Shown: one piece after another, positions 34,569 through 46,381 of the stretch
Numbering within the stretch: the first letter of the stretch is position 1
How the letters are laid out: each line of letters begins with the position of its first letter
Source: Favolaschia claudopus
Taxonomy: Eukaryota; Basidiomycota; Agaricomycetes; Agaricales; Mycenaceae
NCBI GenBank assembly: GCA_037176885.1
Contig: JAWWNJ010000164.1
Coordinates: 310,001-374,000, forward strand
Direction: 5' to 3'
Length of the DNA stretch: 64,000 nucleotides
Notes under the pieces: model-generated
The model's input: the letters and a program-made list of their open reading frames with translations, nothing else
What the model was told of the DNA's origin: nothing
Database searches by the model: none
Translations under genes and position numbers: made by a program

Positions 34569-36575
34569 CTAAACCTTCGCCTCATACTCGACATTGACTT
34601 CCGGACCCTCCAGCTTCAATTCTTTCAGTCCAGCGTCCAACTTGAAACCCCCTTTCCTCTCTTCCATTTCCCCCTCATCCATCTCCCCTGTCAAATGCTC
34701 ATAAAACTCGGGTGTTAGTCCCGCCTTCTCCCGATCCTCGATGTTGAAAGGTCCTTTCACATTCCCGCGCCACCCCCGGCGTACCTCGTCTCGAAAAGTC
34801 TCGACCGGATCCACGTTGCCTTGCTTTTCGCAAAGCCAGGTGAACCACCGATGACCCGAGGTGACGTGCGTGACCTGGGGATACCATGAACAAAACTGAA
34901 AGACAAGAGGAAATAAGATGAAGCATTCAATAAATCAAACGCACCTCATCAGCGTGAATGATCTCCATCGCAGATACGCTCGCCTTATCGCCCGCGCGTC
35001 GGAAGCGCTCGATCGTTCCAGGGTTCACATCCAGGCCGCGGGCCTCATGGACTAGGTGTATAATCGCGAGCCGGGACCGCAGTGAATGCGACGTGATTGT
35101 CGCGGATTCCCAGAGCGAGGCATGCACGGGCATGGACCCGTACGGCGTTGCTGGCGAGGTTGCGGATAGCCGCGACGTTAGCAGCGAGCTTTATAAGGGA
35201 ATTTAGAAACAAAGGTAGAAGGACAGATAGCGCACGTACAAATGTTTCGATTCATCCAGGGCCATTTTAGTGAAGTCGGAGAAGAATGCTGGTGGCAAGT
35301 CTGGATGTAAAGGCCCGAAACGCGCCATAATATCCCATCTGAACGTAGTAATTACTAAGTTTGGGTAGAACTCGGGACGCAAGATTACCTACGCCAGGTC
35401 AATTCTGGCGAAAATAGTCGGCGTTCAAGATAGATGACATAGAGTCGAAACTAGACCTACGCCCATTGCTCCACATTTGCCAAAGCATGTAACATGACCT
35501 AGGAGTTGGCAGTTGAACAGCAAGCTCACTCTGTTGCCGTTTTGAATACTCACCGCAAGATTTTTCCTGCCCTTGACCTTCCCCGGATTCACAGTATTTT
35601 TCAAGAATCCTTCTTCTCGAGGAGGAATTTCTGGTGGACGAGGAGCGGAAGACGACCGATGGCCGATGGAGTCGAGTTTCCCTGTTCTGAAAAGTTGAAC
35701 AGCGTGACGGGTACGCATGACCTTGAGTGTTGGATTCGCGGTGTTGAGAATTAATACGGCCCAGTGCATCAGCGTTTTTGGTGGGTTTTCTATCGGCACG
35801 ACGGGCTCCGTCGAGGGGGATCCTGGGACGACGGGATTTATTTGAACTGGGCTATGCGAAGCCGCTGGCGGAGGGTCTGCAAATTCTGCGACAAGGGACA
35901 AAAAGATGAGATGGAAATCGACATGGAGAGATGAATACATGCCTTCCGAAACTGGCCGTAATTCAATCAGCCGCCAGTTGCTTCCTCCGGAGGGCGTTTC
36001 GAGATAAACCATTTCCACATCATCGGCTGGGTCCGTCTTCACCTCAACTGCGTATGTGCACGTTGATAGACCTGTCTCGCTCTTTCCTGTGCGTAGATCA
36101 AAGTCATATCTGTGGTCTTGTGTTTAAATTGTCCAATAGATATATAAATATGTGAGAGAACAAACCTATGCCACGGGCACACTGCGACTGTTGTATCCTC
36201 AAATTCTGGTAATTGTGATTAGAAAAAAAAGCCATGAGAATCTAGTAATCACCGCAACCGTACCTTCGATCTCTGCATGCGACATATCAGCGCCTAGATG
36301 AGGACAGGTGGCATTCATGGCATAGATTTCTCGATTCTCCAGCAATCCCTTGGATTTTTGTGGTGCCACAAGAGTAGATGTTTCACTCCTAGCTTCTCTG
36401 GAACCTATAGCTTCTGAAAGTCGAAACAGAATCAGGTTGTGGTATTTTCCCTGTTCCGACCGCAGGGTAAGCAAAAATCGGGAATGAGTCAGAAGATGCT
36501 TGAATGGCGAGATTCTGAGCCATGTGAGATGAGACACTTCAATATATGCATCAAAGCGCACTGTAGAAAGTTCAT
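34569..36575 (-). CDS. Rieske [2Fe-2S] - DUF455 (ferritin-like) fusion protein
   Basis: Ten exons give 500 residues: 36575-36562, 36514-36264, 36205-36166, 36109-35943, 35885-35554, 35498-35461, 35404-35393, 35338-35240, 35188-34945 and 34874-34569. The N-terminal ~155 residues hold a Rieske centre: CPHLGADMSH (Cys-x-His), then CPWHRYDFDL (Cys-x2-His). After a Pro-rich linker comes DUF455: HAVQLFRTGKLDSIG, MALDESKHF, HLVHEARGLDVNPGTIERF, ADEVTHVTSGHRWF and the C-terminal GLTPEFYEHL. The Glu/His pattern fits a ferritin-like di-metal site, so electron delivery from the Rieske cluster to that site is a plausible inference. One intron (35942-35886) uses a GC-AG donor or is retained in frame. The first exon (4.7 codons) is tentative. 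Confidence 0.85.
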
Positions 36576-36741
36576 TCTCGACCCGCCAGCTCCCAGTCCC
36601 GAGTTTCTTAAAAAGCTTGTTGGTCGTTCTGTCAAGAGATGTTCTTGTATGTACGTAACCGGATCATTTTCCCACCTTTTGCGCCGACGTACGCTGACAT
36701 TGAGCGATGACAACCAACTCACTTACTTTTCTTCACTCACC
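36576..36741. promoter_or_regulatory. Short divergent promoter
   Basis: Only 166 bp separate the Rieske-DUF455 start (minus) from DUF2470 copy 2 (plus), so the two probably share a bidirectional promoter. No clear TATA box. Confidence 0.5.
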
Positions 36742-37593
36742 ATGGCTGACCCAGTCGCGGAAAAGTCTGGTTTCCTGAAAATGTACATGTCCAGTCATCC
36801 AGATACTTTGGTGGGCTACGCAAAATGGTACGGAAAAGTTACGGAGCCAATTACGAGCGCAGAAATGTCCGCTATCGACACCAAGGCAAGTTGATGCCCA
36901 AATTCTGGTTGGAAGGAAGCTCGAATGCCATTTGGACGTTTCAGAGCATTACATTGACCTGCAAGCTCAAAAATGGGTCAATCAAAGTCGTAACAGTGCC
37001 AATAGAACCGCCGCTGAAAGGCTACGATGACGTGAAACCGCGTCTTCTTGAAATGAAGGCCATTTCGCAGGAAGGGCTCGGGATGGTGAGTGCAGGGGGA
37101 TACAATACATCGCACATAGACGAACTTCTAACCGCCCATACTTTACCTAGATAAAATCACCCCAGATCAAGTCCTTCCATTTCCCACAACGAGGACTTGC
37201 GGTGGCGCTGATTATTTTCACACTCGTGCCTTACGGCGCATTTGCGCCTGCTACAAGTACCAGCGGATCGCAGTGGACCATTCCCGCCCAATTCATGCGA
37301 AACTATGTCAGCCAGACAATATTCAAGTTCATCTGGTGGGCTTCGTGCGCCATCCATACTACGGAAGGGTTGTATACTCTGAGTCTGTGTTGGAGACACG
37401 GTGCCTCATTCTTCGTCTCGGTAAGATTTTGTTTTGCCTAGAATTATGGTGCTTCAGTTAACACTGACCTCTTTGACGCCTTTGGCAGGTGGCATACTTT
37501 GTCGCTACATTTTTTATCGGTTGGCCGACTTGGTCGGATCTGCGGAAACGCATCCAAACTGCCCGGATTGAATCGGTGATGAAGGTTGAATGA
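36742..37593 (+). CDS. DUF2470-domain membrane protein, copy 2
   Basis: Exons 36742-36885, 36945-37085, 37166-37420 and 37489-37593 encode 214 residues. The domain reads SSHPDTLVGYAKWYG, AEMSAIDTKSITLTC and PPLKGYDDVKPRLLEM, followed by hydrophobic segments and the shared tail ARIESVMKV. The first intron has the donor AG|GCAAGT, a GC-AG intron; both paralogues have GT there and no GT donor would keep the frame. Same exon phases as copies 1 and 3. Confidence 0.87.
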
Positions 37594-38266
37594 CAATGTC
37601 TCTCTTGTCTGTCGTATTGTTATCCCAAATACCTCTCCAATATTTCTCGAGTTTACTAATAAAGCGCTCTCAGTGCCTTCCTGAGTTCCTCACACGGATC
37701 GTTTCGTGTCGCTCCAGTTTTGACCCGGTGCGTGGGTCATCTTTCCTCTATCTACCTACCACCCGCTTTGATTGTGAACACGATTCCCGGCATGTAGGTC
37801 GCTGAGCCAACTTGCTGACATTATTTGTAGCACTTCAACACATTGAGAGTCTGCCGGGAATGATTATACCCAGCGGGTTAACGTTAAAGAAGAACACTCC
37901 GCGACTTTTTCCGAGTTGATTGTCAGACCTAAAACTTCAATTACCTCGTATAGCAGAACCCGCCGCAAACCGCTCATGAACCGCCTAAATGTCTCAACAC
38001 TTAGCCGGTTTATCATCCGTTTCCCGACGTTTACCGCAATTGTTGATGACAAATGCGCTTAGTACTTACTATTGCTGACCGACTCGGGCTGACAGAGGAC
38101 ATTGTCGGCGTCTCTCTCCTCTTGCCGCACTGCCCAGCAAACGAAGTCGGTCTTGTTAACTCAATACTCACTCTCGATGGACATGGCTCGCCTTCACTTG
38201 TAATCCGTATTTCCGACCAACTCCGCCTTTCCGACCATCCCCTGGAATAAAGACTCCTCCAACTCC
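37594..38266. other. Intergenic region
   Basis: About 670 bp between two plus-strand genes; no feature recognised beyond expected UTR and promoter sequence. Confidence 0.45.
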
Positions 38267-39346
38267 ATGAGTCTCGCGACCATGTCCACTGACACGGCGT
38301 CTACCTGTCGCATCTGCTCCTCACCCTATGTATCACCAGTTTCTCTGCCCTGTGGTCAGCACATCCGCCCTTTGCATTTACTTCAATTGATTGTGTCCTC
38401 TTAGGCCATATCTTTTGTCGCGAATGCATTCGCAAATCATTCTCCGTCTCAGATCCCGCCAAGCCTTGTCAACTACAGCAAAACTGTGCAATATGTCGAG
38501 CACCTTACAGTGCATGTGCGTTACCATTTTATTATACAGCCCTTCCGCCTCCTCACACGGTCCTCGTTACCAGTAATTGTGAATCCGGAACTCGTCCCCG
38601 TCCACCTCCGCCCGCACATCCTCCCGCAGATACGCAGAGTCTTTCTCAATGAGATCAACCCACCACCCGCTTCCGCCTCCGTCTCAGCCTCCACTTCATC
38701 GTCCACTTCCAATCAGCCGACCCTCGTGCCGACCCCGTCACCCCAGGCAGCCACCCTTGCATGCGCTCAAGCAGAAATAAATGCTCTGCAAACGCAATGC
38801 GCGATGTGGCGCAAGCGCGCGGAGACACACGCCATGGGAAACAGCACCCTCCTCGCATTCACCCGCGCTGCTAAGGACTGTGCGATCCGTCTCCGTGCCG
38901 AACGCGACGCGGAACGCAGCAAGTGTGTCATCCTGAAGCGCAAGCTTGCCGAGCTCTTGTGCGTTTCCCACCAACTCCGTCCATTCCTGTTTATCTTGCT
39001 TACCCAGTTTGTATTGTTCTTGTGTTACAGGGCGGGTGTTGACCCGGATGAAGAGTCGCCCTTCTCGAAACGGCCTTGCCTCGGTGCCGTTGCCAAAACT
39101 GCTGGTGCTTGCCTGCCCGTGTTTCTGATGCAATGCAAACGGACCGCAGCGTTTTTGGACGCGAAGGAAAGTTTATTGGGTCCTCCTATTTCCCGTCGAT
39201 GCGCCAAGACCGAGCTGCCTGCACGGCGCAACCCGGATCCTTGTCTGGCTTTCGCCGCCTCGCTCGCCGCTGCTTCTCCCCCTTCGGACGAATCATCTTC
39301 GAGTCCGAGCCCGACGCTTGTTTCGTCTGAGGAAGAGGGATGTTGA
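38267..39346 (+). CDS. RING-finger protein (probable E3 ubiquitin ligase)
   Basis: Exons 38267-38354, 38405-38515, 38574-38958 and 39031-39346 give 299 residues. An N-terminal C3HC4 RING is clear: CRICSSPYVSPVSLPCGH, then IFCREC, then a longer loop, then CAICRAPY. A Ser-rich linker and a coiled-coil region (residues ~115-190, rich in Ala, Arg, Glu) follow. The last intron (38959-39030) is a multiple of three without stops; if retained it would add a hydrophobic stretch. Another in-frame intron may exist near 39110. RING proteins of this design recruit E2 enzymes; the target is unknown. Confidence 0.8.
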
Positions 39347-39832
39347 CGGTGGCTTTCTTTCTTGCTTTTCTTGCCCTTTATCTTTATTACAGTAGCATCT
39401 CTTTGGTTTGATTTGGTGGTTCGTGTTATGTACCATCATCTGACTAACCAGATACTTTCCAGTCACTCGTTTAATCCTTTTTCTTTCAACATCATTGCAG
39501 TAGTAGCAGTAATGTTAATCACACTCGTTAGCCTTTCATGTAAAATCATTATCTATGCAGACCTTCTCTGGCTACAGTAGGTTCGGAACAGGAAAGAGTT
39601 CGTCGGGCAAAATGCGAACCAGTCCAACTGGAATATTATCTCGACTTCTCTGTGAATAAATCCATTGCCACTGCCAGTGTGGATAGACAGTAACATATGG
39701 CGGACACTTCCTATCCGACGCCACAGAATCTACCGTCTTCTAGTCCGGCGATGAACAGATAAGGAGCACACAGAGCACAAATCCTGTTGTCAGGTTTAAG
39801 CAATCACCGTAATTTATCTAATGCAGAGCTCT
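39347..39832. other. Convergent intergenic region
   Basis: About 490 bp between converging stops of the RING gene and DUF2470 copy 3. Nothing recognised. Confidence 0.45.
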
Positions 39833-40671
39833 TTAAACTTTCATGACAGACTCTATCCGGGCATCCTGAATCTGCCGCCGTAAATCAAGCCAAACCGGAA
39901 CCCCGATGTAGAATGCGGAGCAGAGATACCCGAGCTGACGCAAAACTGTGAACATGCAACCACCAGTTATTAAGAACGCAGCTCACCGTCACTCCAATCG
40001 GCGCCCGGTGTTTTCGACATAAATGCCAAGTGTAAAGTACCGAGGAGCCGTGAAAGGCGAGGAAGGCGGGCCAAAGTATTTTGAATATGTTTTGAGGTAT
40101 GTAGGAGCGGAGGAAATGAGCTGGTGCAAATAGAGATTGCCATGGGGAGGCGATGATGGAGTCGGGAGTGGGAGAGAAAGCGCCGTAGGGGAGAAGAAAC
40201 CAAAAGAAAGAGGCGATGGGGATGCCGCTGGGTGGGAGTCTGAACTTTGTGATTTGTGGTGATTTTATCTGCAGAAGGGGGGAAAAATCAGAGACGCAGA
40301 TTCAAAGATGTGAAAGAAATAGTCAACCATCCCAAGACCTTCCTGTGATATCGCCTTCATCTCTAACAGTCGGGGTTTAACATCTTCGTATCCGGCCAAT
40401 GGCGGGTCTATTATTACAATGACCTCTTTCTTCGTTCCATTTTTTAGAGTACATGTTAATGTCATGCTCTGGAAACCAGCCGTAAATTCTAATGTTTGGA
40501 AAATGGATGCGATTCCAAAATCCAGACCTTTGTGTTGATGGCGGACATTTCTGCACTACTTATCGGTTCTGTGACGTTCCCGTACCATTTTGCGTACCCA
40601 ACCAGTGTGTCTGGATGTGACGACATGTACATTTTAAGAAACGAGGATTTCTCTGCTACGGGGTCAGCCAT
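39833..40671 (-). CDS. DUF2470-domain membrane protein, copy 3
   Basis: Exons 40671-40528, 40468-40328, 40268-39987 and 39934-39833 encode 222 residues. The first 48 residues differ from copy 2 at only a few sites (MADPVAEKSSFLKMYMSSH). The second exon reads SMTLTCTLKNGTKKEV and PPLAGYEDVKPRLLEM. The C-terminal half has hydrophobic segments and ends ARIESVMKV. Copies 2 and 3 face each other across the RING gene, an inverted duplication, and are closer to each other at the N-terminus than to copy 1. Confidence 0.85.
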
Positions 40672-41679
40672 GGTGAGGGAAGAAGAGAGCAAGATTCGAG
40701 AGTTGATGTCACGCTGTCATGCTGTGACGCGGCTTTTTGGGTGAGTTCTCCGGGACTTGCCGACAGCTACTTTGTCACGACACCATCGCCGGTCGAATGG
40801 GATTCGGCTCAGTTGTTTAGCAACTTCGAGTTCGTTGTGCAGAACGAACGAACGAAAGGGCAGTCGCGGACCGAGCGGCTTTTGCTAACCGCGGTCCGGC
40901 CCATGGCCGCCCATTGTGGGAGGGCCTGACTCGGAGGCACGATTCGCACGAAGCTTTCTTTTTAGGTTCGAGTCAAGTTCAAGTTGCCTCCAGTGTGGAT
41001 TTCCAGAAAAACCCCCCGACTGAGAGCCCTCCGGCACTCACTGGCGAATACCCAGCTGAATAAGGGCTTGGTCCCAAACTACTTGCTATTGATTAAGATA
41101 ATTCGGCAACATTCGACTCTGCACCTCCTTACTTCGAGTTCAAGGTGCACTGTCACTGCGACGGTCTCAAGTACTGCTGCTATTACAAGAACTCAACTAT
41201 TCTGGGAAACCACCAAGTATCATTTTTAGCAGGGGTTGGCTTTTTTCGAACCGGCAGGCATCTTCCATTGCTCGAAATCCTGTTCGCCTGACCTGCTGCT
41301 CATTTCAGGAACTCCGGCGTGGACAGACTCAACGAAGCTCAAGTTTCGTCTCAAATCTCACAATATGTCTTGTGAATCTAGGGAGTTTGAGCAAGAACGA
41401 ATCATCAATTAAGCCTCGAGTTTTTCGTTGAGCAAAATTTCGACGAGCGTTTCTAGCCACCAGAAAGCTGAGAGACTATGATTCTGGCGGTCAAAGATTC
41501 GGCTTTATACCGGAACTCTGTGTCTCTTGTTAGCTGCTTACTTCTGGTCAGTGCTATCCTTCCCCCCAAAATATCTCTGTGTAGCGGCCCGTCCGGTGTG
41601 GAGTCCCAGACAGCTCCACGTATATTAAAGGTCGAAGAGTCAACGCATTCTCGTCGCTAAGCCCCAATCTCATTCAGAC
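40672..41679. promoter_or_regulatory. Upstream region of polygalacturonase 1
   Basis: About 1 kb. The proximal part shares blocks with the region before polygalacturonase 2: an ATTCGGCTT...CCGGAA block (41499-41514, about 180 bp before the ATG) and an ACGTATATTAAAG motif about 55 bp before it. No clear TATAAA. The distal part is the promoter side of DUF2470 copy 3. Confidence 0.5.
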
Positions 41680-43310
41680 ATGGTCAAGACCCTGTCCTTC
41701 CTAGCCTTTACCAGTTTCGTGGCCGGTGTCTCTGCACAGGCCTTATCCCATGCGCAGGTGCGATATTTTCGTCTTTTAATTGAAGGCGTCGAGGCTGAGG
41801 AAATCTTCAGTGTGGAGGTATTGATTGGATGGGGGATACCGCATGCATCAGTGGGAGTATATGCGTTTATCAGAACGACTATCACTTCCAGGTGACTCGG
41901 AGAACTCACTGAATAGCGTTCGGTTAATGTTGTCTGATTGTATCTTGCTAGTGTGTCCCTGCTATCATTACTGACGCTTCCACGACGAAGACATCGACTA
42001 CCAAAACATCGACGACGAAGACCTCCACCACGAAATCCTCCACCACCAAGACCTCGACTACGAAAACCACCAGCACCACCGTAGCCACCCCATGCACGGT
42101 AACCGATGTTGCTCAAGTTGCATCTGCGACGGCGTCCTGTACCTCCATTGTGCTCTCCAACCTGGCGGTGCCGACTTCAACTACGTTGAATTTGAGCAAG
42201 CTCAAGACTGGAACAACGGTCACTTTTGCTGGGAAAACTGTATATCTCTTTGCTTTTTTCGAGTCTCGACATTTTTCTAATGAGATTGTGGCAGACGTTT
42301 GCGTTTACCGATTGGGACTCTGACCTGATACAGATTGGAGGACAGGACGTCACTATCCAAGGTGCTTCTGGATCTGTGATCGACGGTAACGGGCAGGCGT
42401 GGTGGGACGGCCAAGGTTCCAATGGCGGAAAGGACAAGTATGATTTCTTTATCTTCCTTCATTGAAGTTTGAACTAAAACTGCATCTTAGACCCGATCAC
42501 TTCATTGTCCTCAAAACCACTGGCACTTCCTTCGTCCAGAACCTGCACATCCAGAACTGGCCCGTCCATTGTTTCGAAATCACTTCGGCTTCTGGGACGA
42601 CCATCACCGGGCTGACGCTGGACAACTCGGCAGGCAATGCACCGAATTCCGAATCTGGCGGGCTTCCGGCCGCCCATAACAGTGACGGTTTCGACGTCTC
42701 GGGCAGCACCAACATTGTTATAACGCAAACCACCGTGATCAATCAGGACGACTGCGTCGCCGTCACGTCGGGTACCAATATCACCGTCTCGAATATGGTG
42801 TGCGACGGAGGCCACGGGCTGTCCATTGGTTCGGTTGGCGGGAAGTCCAAGAACGACGTGCTGGATGTATTGTTCACCAATTCTGTTGTGAAGAATTCAG
42901 AGAATGGGGCGAGAATTAAGACGAATTCAGGGACGACTGGGAGCGTTACAAATGTCGAATGGAGTGATATTCAAGTGTCGAATATTTCAATCTACGGGAT
43001 AGATGTTCAGCAGGATTATCTCAACGGTGGGCAGACTGGTGAGTCTTTTTGATTCAATGATTGAGCTGGAGTACACATCATTGGATTATTGAATTTGTCT
43101 CAAATAGGTGTGCCTACCAATGGGGTCACCATCGCCGGAATTACAATGTCGAACATCACCGGAACTGCTGCGTCTTCAGCCAAAAATTACTACATCCTTT
43201 GTGGCTCCGATTCGTGCTCTGATTTTGATTTCGTGGATGTGTCGATCACGGGTGGGACGGACGACAGTTGCAACTTTACTCCTGCTACAGGCAACTTCGA
43301 GTGCGCATGA
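41680..43310 (+). CDS. Endopolygalacturonase 1 (CBM1-GH28)
   Basis: Exons 41680-41757, 41811-41891, 41952-42239, 42295-42437, 42491-43038 and 43108-43310 encode 446 residues. Signal peptide, then a CBM1-like module (CGGIDWMGDTAC, ICVYQNDYHFQC), a Thr/Lys-rich linker of TTKTS repeats and a GH28 beta-helix. Active-site motifs are NSDG, QDDCVAV (two Asp), GGHGLSIGS (His) and ARIKT (substrate-binding Arg-Lys). The enzyme should be secreted and hydrolyse homogalacturonan in pectin. The CBM1 lacks the N-terminal aromatic and has His for one of the paired Tyr, so cellulose binding may be weak. Tandem paralogue at 44317-45916. Confidence 0.93.
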
Positions 43311-44316
43311 TTAGTTACTGCTTGAATTTTTTCTGGGTTTCTCTTCAACTAGTTTGTGCTTGTGTGGTCTGAAAATACTTACACCTGAAAATGATACGAT
43401 CCCAGACTGCAGTTGAGTAGATCCCTCAGTAAAATTTGCCAGCAACTGCATTGCCCCGAATTTCAGGCTTCTGCCAGTGGCCATTGAGTTGAACTTCGAT
43501 TTTCAACATCCAAACGAAAGCGAACAGTGGTTCGCGGACCGGGCGGCTTCCGTTGCCCCGGTGATCCGGTTGACTCGGACCAACTCTCTTCCATCAACGC
43601 TCGTTTGAGCTCATCCACCAATGGTTGAAAACCGCCTGCAACCGCCTAACCAGAGCAACCTGGCAATGCATTGCGGTCTCCTACGTTCGATGTCAAATCC
43701 CTGATCTTCCTGTGCGGCGAATCACTGCAATTGGATTGAAATTATGCAAACCTGAACTCTGCCACCAATCGGGAGCCTGAGCAGTTCTACAGCCACCATC
43801 AGTGTACAGCTACAGCGACAAGAGGACCTCGTCGAAGGTTAACTATTTCTGAATGCCAGTGGCATTTTTTCTCGCTGAAATCCTCCTTGTGTTTGCCGGA
43901 CCGCTCAGTGGCGCCCACTCAATTAAGCGAGGCAGAAAGTCCGACGCCGACATGTCAAGGCCGAGGTTCACGCCTCCAAGGAGGCTTTTCGCTGGGCATT
44001 CGCACTCGCCTTTGGGGGTTCCAACATGATTTCTAGCTGCTTCAAATTATTCTTTGTCCAGCTGTAGAAACTGCTTTTTTTTCTTGCTCTCAAACTCTCC
44101 AAGCATTCCCTCCTTGCTGCCAAAAATTCGGCTTAATGCCGGAAATCTCCCTTTGCCATCTCCTCTTTCCTGTGGGTCAGTGGTGGTCAGCGCTGCTCTT
44201 GCTCTATAAATATCACAGTTCAGCGGGCCGTCGAAAGGGCAATGTACCGGACGACGACGTATTAAAGATCTCGAGCAGTCAATGGTAAATCGTTCACTCA
44301 ACCCCACTTGAAAAAA
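43311..44316. promoter_or_regulatory. Region between the two polygalacturonases
   Basis: About 1 kb holding the 3' UTR of gene 1 and the promoter of gene 2. The last ~190 bp resemble the upstream region of gene 1, so the duplication unit included the promoter. The distal part has no coding feature. Confidence 0.55.
44205..44211 (+). promoter_or_regulatory. TATA box of polygalacturonase 2
   Basis: TATAAAT 106-112 bp before the start codon; gene 1 lacks an equally good box at the aligned place. Confidence 0.5.
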
Positions 44317-45916
44317 ATGGTCAAGGGTCAGCTCTTTTTCGTAGCTTTGGCGGCCGCCATCACCCGCGTCTCTGCACAGTCTCCTGTCTATGGCCAGGTG
44401 GGTCGTGTTGGTCGTTCAACTGCTCGAGTTGTATCTGACGGAATTATAGTGCGGTGGAATTGGCTGGACAGGAGCAACTACATGCGCCAGTGGAAGTACA
44501 TGTACTTATTCGAATGATTATTACTCCCAGGCGAGTTTTTTTCACTTTGGTGTCTTGATCCATTTGACTTATGTTTTATCTAGTGCATTCCTTCCGGCAG
44601 TGGAACTACAGCGACGACCACTACCAAAGCCACCACCACCACTACCAAAGCTTCCACCACTACGACGACCACGAAGACTACCACCACAACTACAGCTGGC
44701 AGTGGCACCGCATGCACAGTGACTGCGATAGCTCAGGTTGCATCTGCCACTGCTTCCTGCACCAACATCGTGCTCTCTAACCTGGCGGTGCCGACTTCGA
44801 CTACGCTGGATTTGAGCAAGCTGAAGACGGGGACAACAGTCACTTTTGCTGGGAAAACCGTATATATCTCTCTTTGCGTTTTCGAGTCTCGACATTTTGC
44901 TAACGAGATTATGGCAGACGTTTGCGTATACGGACTGGGACTCTGATCTTATTCAGATTGGGGGACAGGACGTAACTATTCAAGGCGCTTCCGGGTCTGT
45001 GATCGACGGCAACGGGCAGGCGTGGTGGGACGGTCAAGGCTCCAATGGTGGAAAGGACAAGTACGTTTTTTTGCTCCTCCTTCAATGCAATTTAAACTCA
45101 GATTACATCTTAGACCCGACCACTTCATTGTTCTCAAAACCACCGGGAAATCTCTCGTTCAGAACCTCCACATTCAGAACTGGCCCGTCCACTGCTTCGA
45201 GATCACCTCTGCCTCGGGAACGACCATCACCGGCCTGACGCTCGACAACTCTGCGGGGAACGCCGCCAACTCTGCTTCGGGCGGTAAAGCGGCTGCGCAC
45301 AACAGCGACGGCTTCGACGTCTCTGGCAGCACCAACATCGTCATCACGCAAACCACCGTGATCAACCAAGACGATTGCGTTGCGGTCACCTCCGGCAGCA
45401 ACATCACCGTCTCGAACCTCACCTGCGACGGCGGCCACGGGCTCTCGATTGGGTCGATTGGCGGGAAGTCGAAGAACGACGTGTCTAATGTGCTGTTTAC
45501 CAACTCTGTTGTGAAGAATTCGGAGAATGGGGCGCGGATTAAGACGAATTCGGGGACGACTGGGACTGTGACGAATATTGAGTGGAGTAATATCCAGCTG
45601 TCGAATATCTCGGACTACGGGATCGACGTTCAGCAGGATTATCTGAATGGTGGGCCGACGGGTGAGTGTTTGTTTCTCCTACAGGAAGAGATGCAACTGA
45701 ATTGTTTTTACAGGTTCGCCTACCAATGGTGTGACCATTTCCGGCATTACCATGTCCAACATTACGGGAACGGCTTCCTCTTCCGCGAAGAACTATTATA
45801 TTCTCTGCGGCTCGGGATCGTGCTCCAATTTCAATTTTGAGAATGTCGCGATTACGGGTGGGAAGGGTGATAGCTGCAACTATACGCCCACGGCGGGTAA
45901 CTTCAAGTGTACATAG
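44317..45916 (+). CDS. Endopolygalacturonase 2 (CBM1-GH28)
   Basis: Exons 44317-44397, 44450-44530, 44584-44859, 44918-45060, 45114-45661 and 45714-45916 encode 443 residues. Signal peptide, canonical CBM1 ([28 protein letters not shown]), a Thr-rich linker and a GH28 domain nearly identical to polygalacturonase 1: [25 protein letters not shown]. Exons 4, 5 and 6 have exactly the same lengths as in gene 1. The intron after the CBM1 exon starts CAG|GCGAGT, a GC-AG intron where gene 1 has GT. Secreted pectinase anchored to cellulose is the expected role. Confidence 0.94.
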
Positions 45917-46381
45917 ATCTTTGCTCAAGTTTCCTGCAACGTTTGTACTAGTACCTACTTACAGTCCGACTCGTTCCTGAAAATGTACTTATGTGACTGT
46001 TGCATTTTTTTCTCTCCGACCTCTTCCGAATCGGATTTCCTATAAGTTTTCCCCCAAAACCGCGGCTGCTGAGAGGGTTTCTTCTATTCTTGGAACGGCC
46101 GCGCCTTCAATAGTATCGCAGTCAATAAAAAACGACGCAAAAACAACTTCGGACTGTAAACAGCGCTCGCTGTTCTGAAATCAAACCGACCATCAAAGCA
46201 ATGGCAATGTGTATAATTAACACACTCCCAGGTTTTTGCAACAAGAAATGTTGCTGCACAAGCTATCGTTCAAACAATTGTGAGCAGTTCAACTTGACCG
46301 GGAAATGCCGAACACATTTGATGATCCCCATCAAACATCGTTTGACACGTCTTACTTACCGCTTCCCCTCATCACCACTCA
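45917..46381. other. Intergenic region
   Basis: 465 bp between two plus-strand genes; nothing recognised. Confidence 0.45.
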
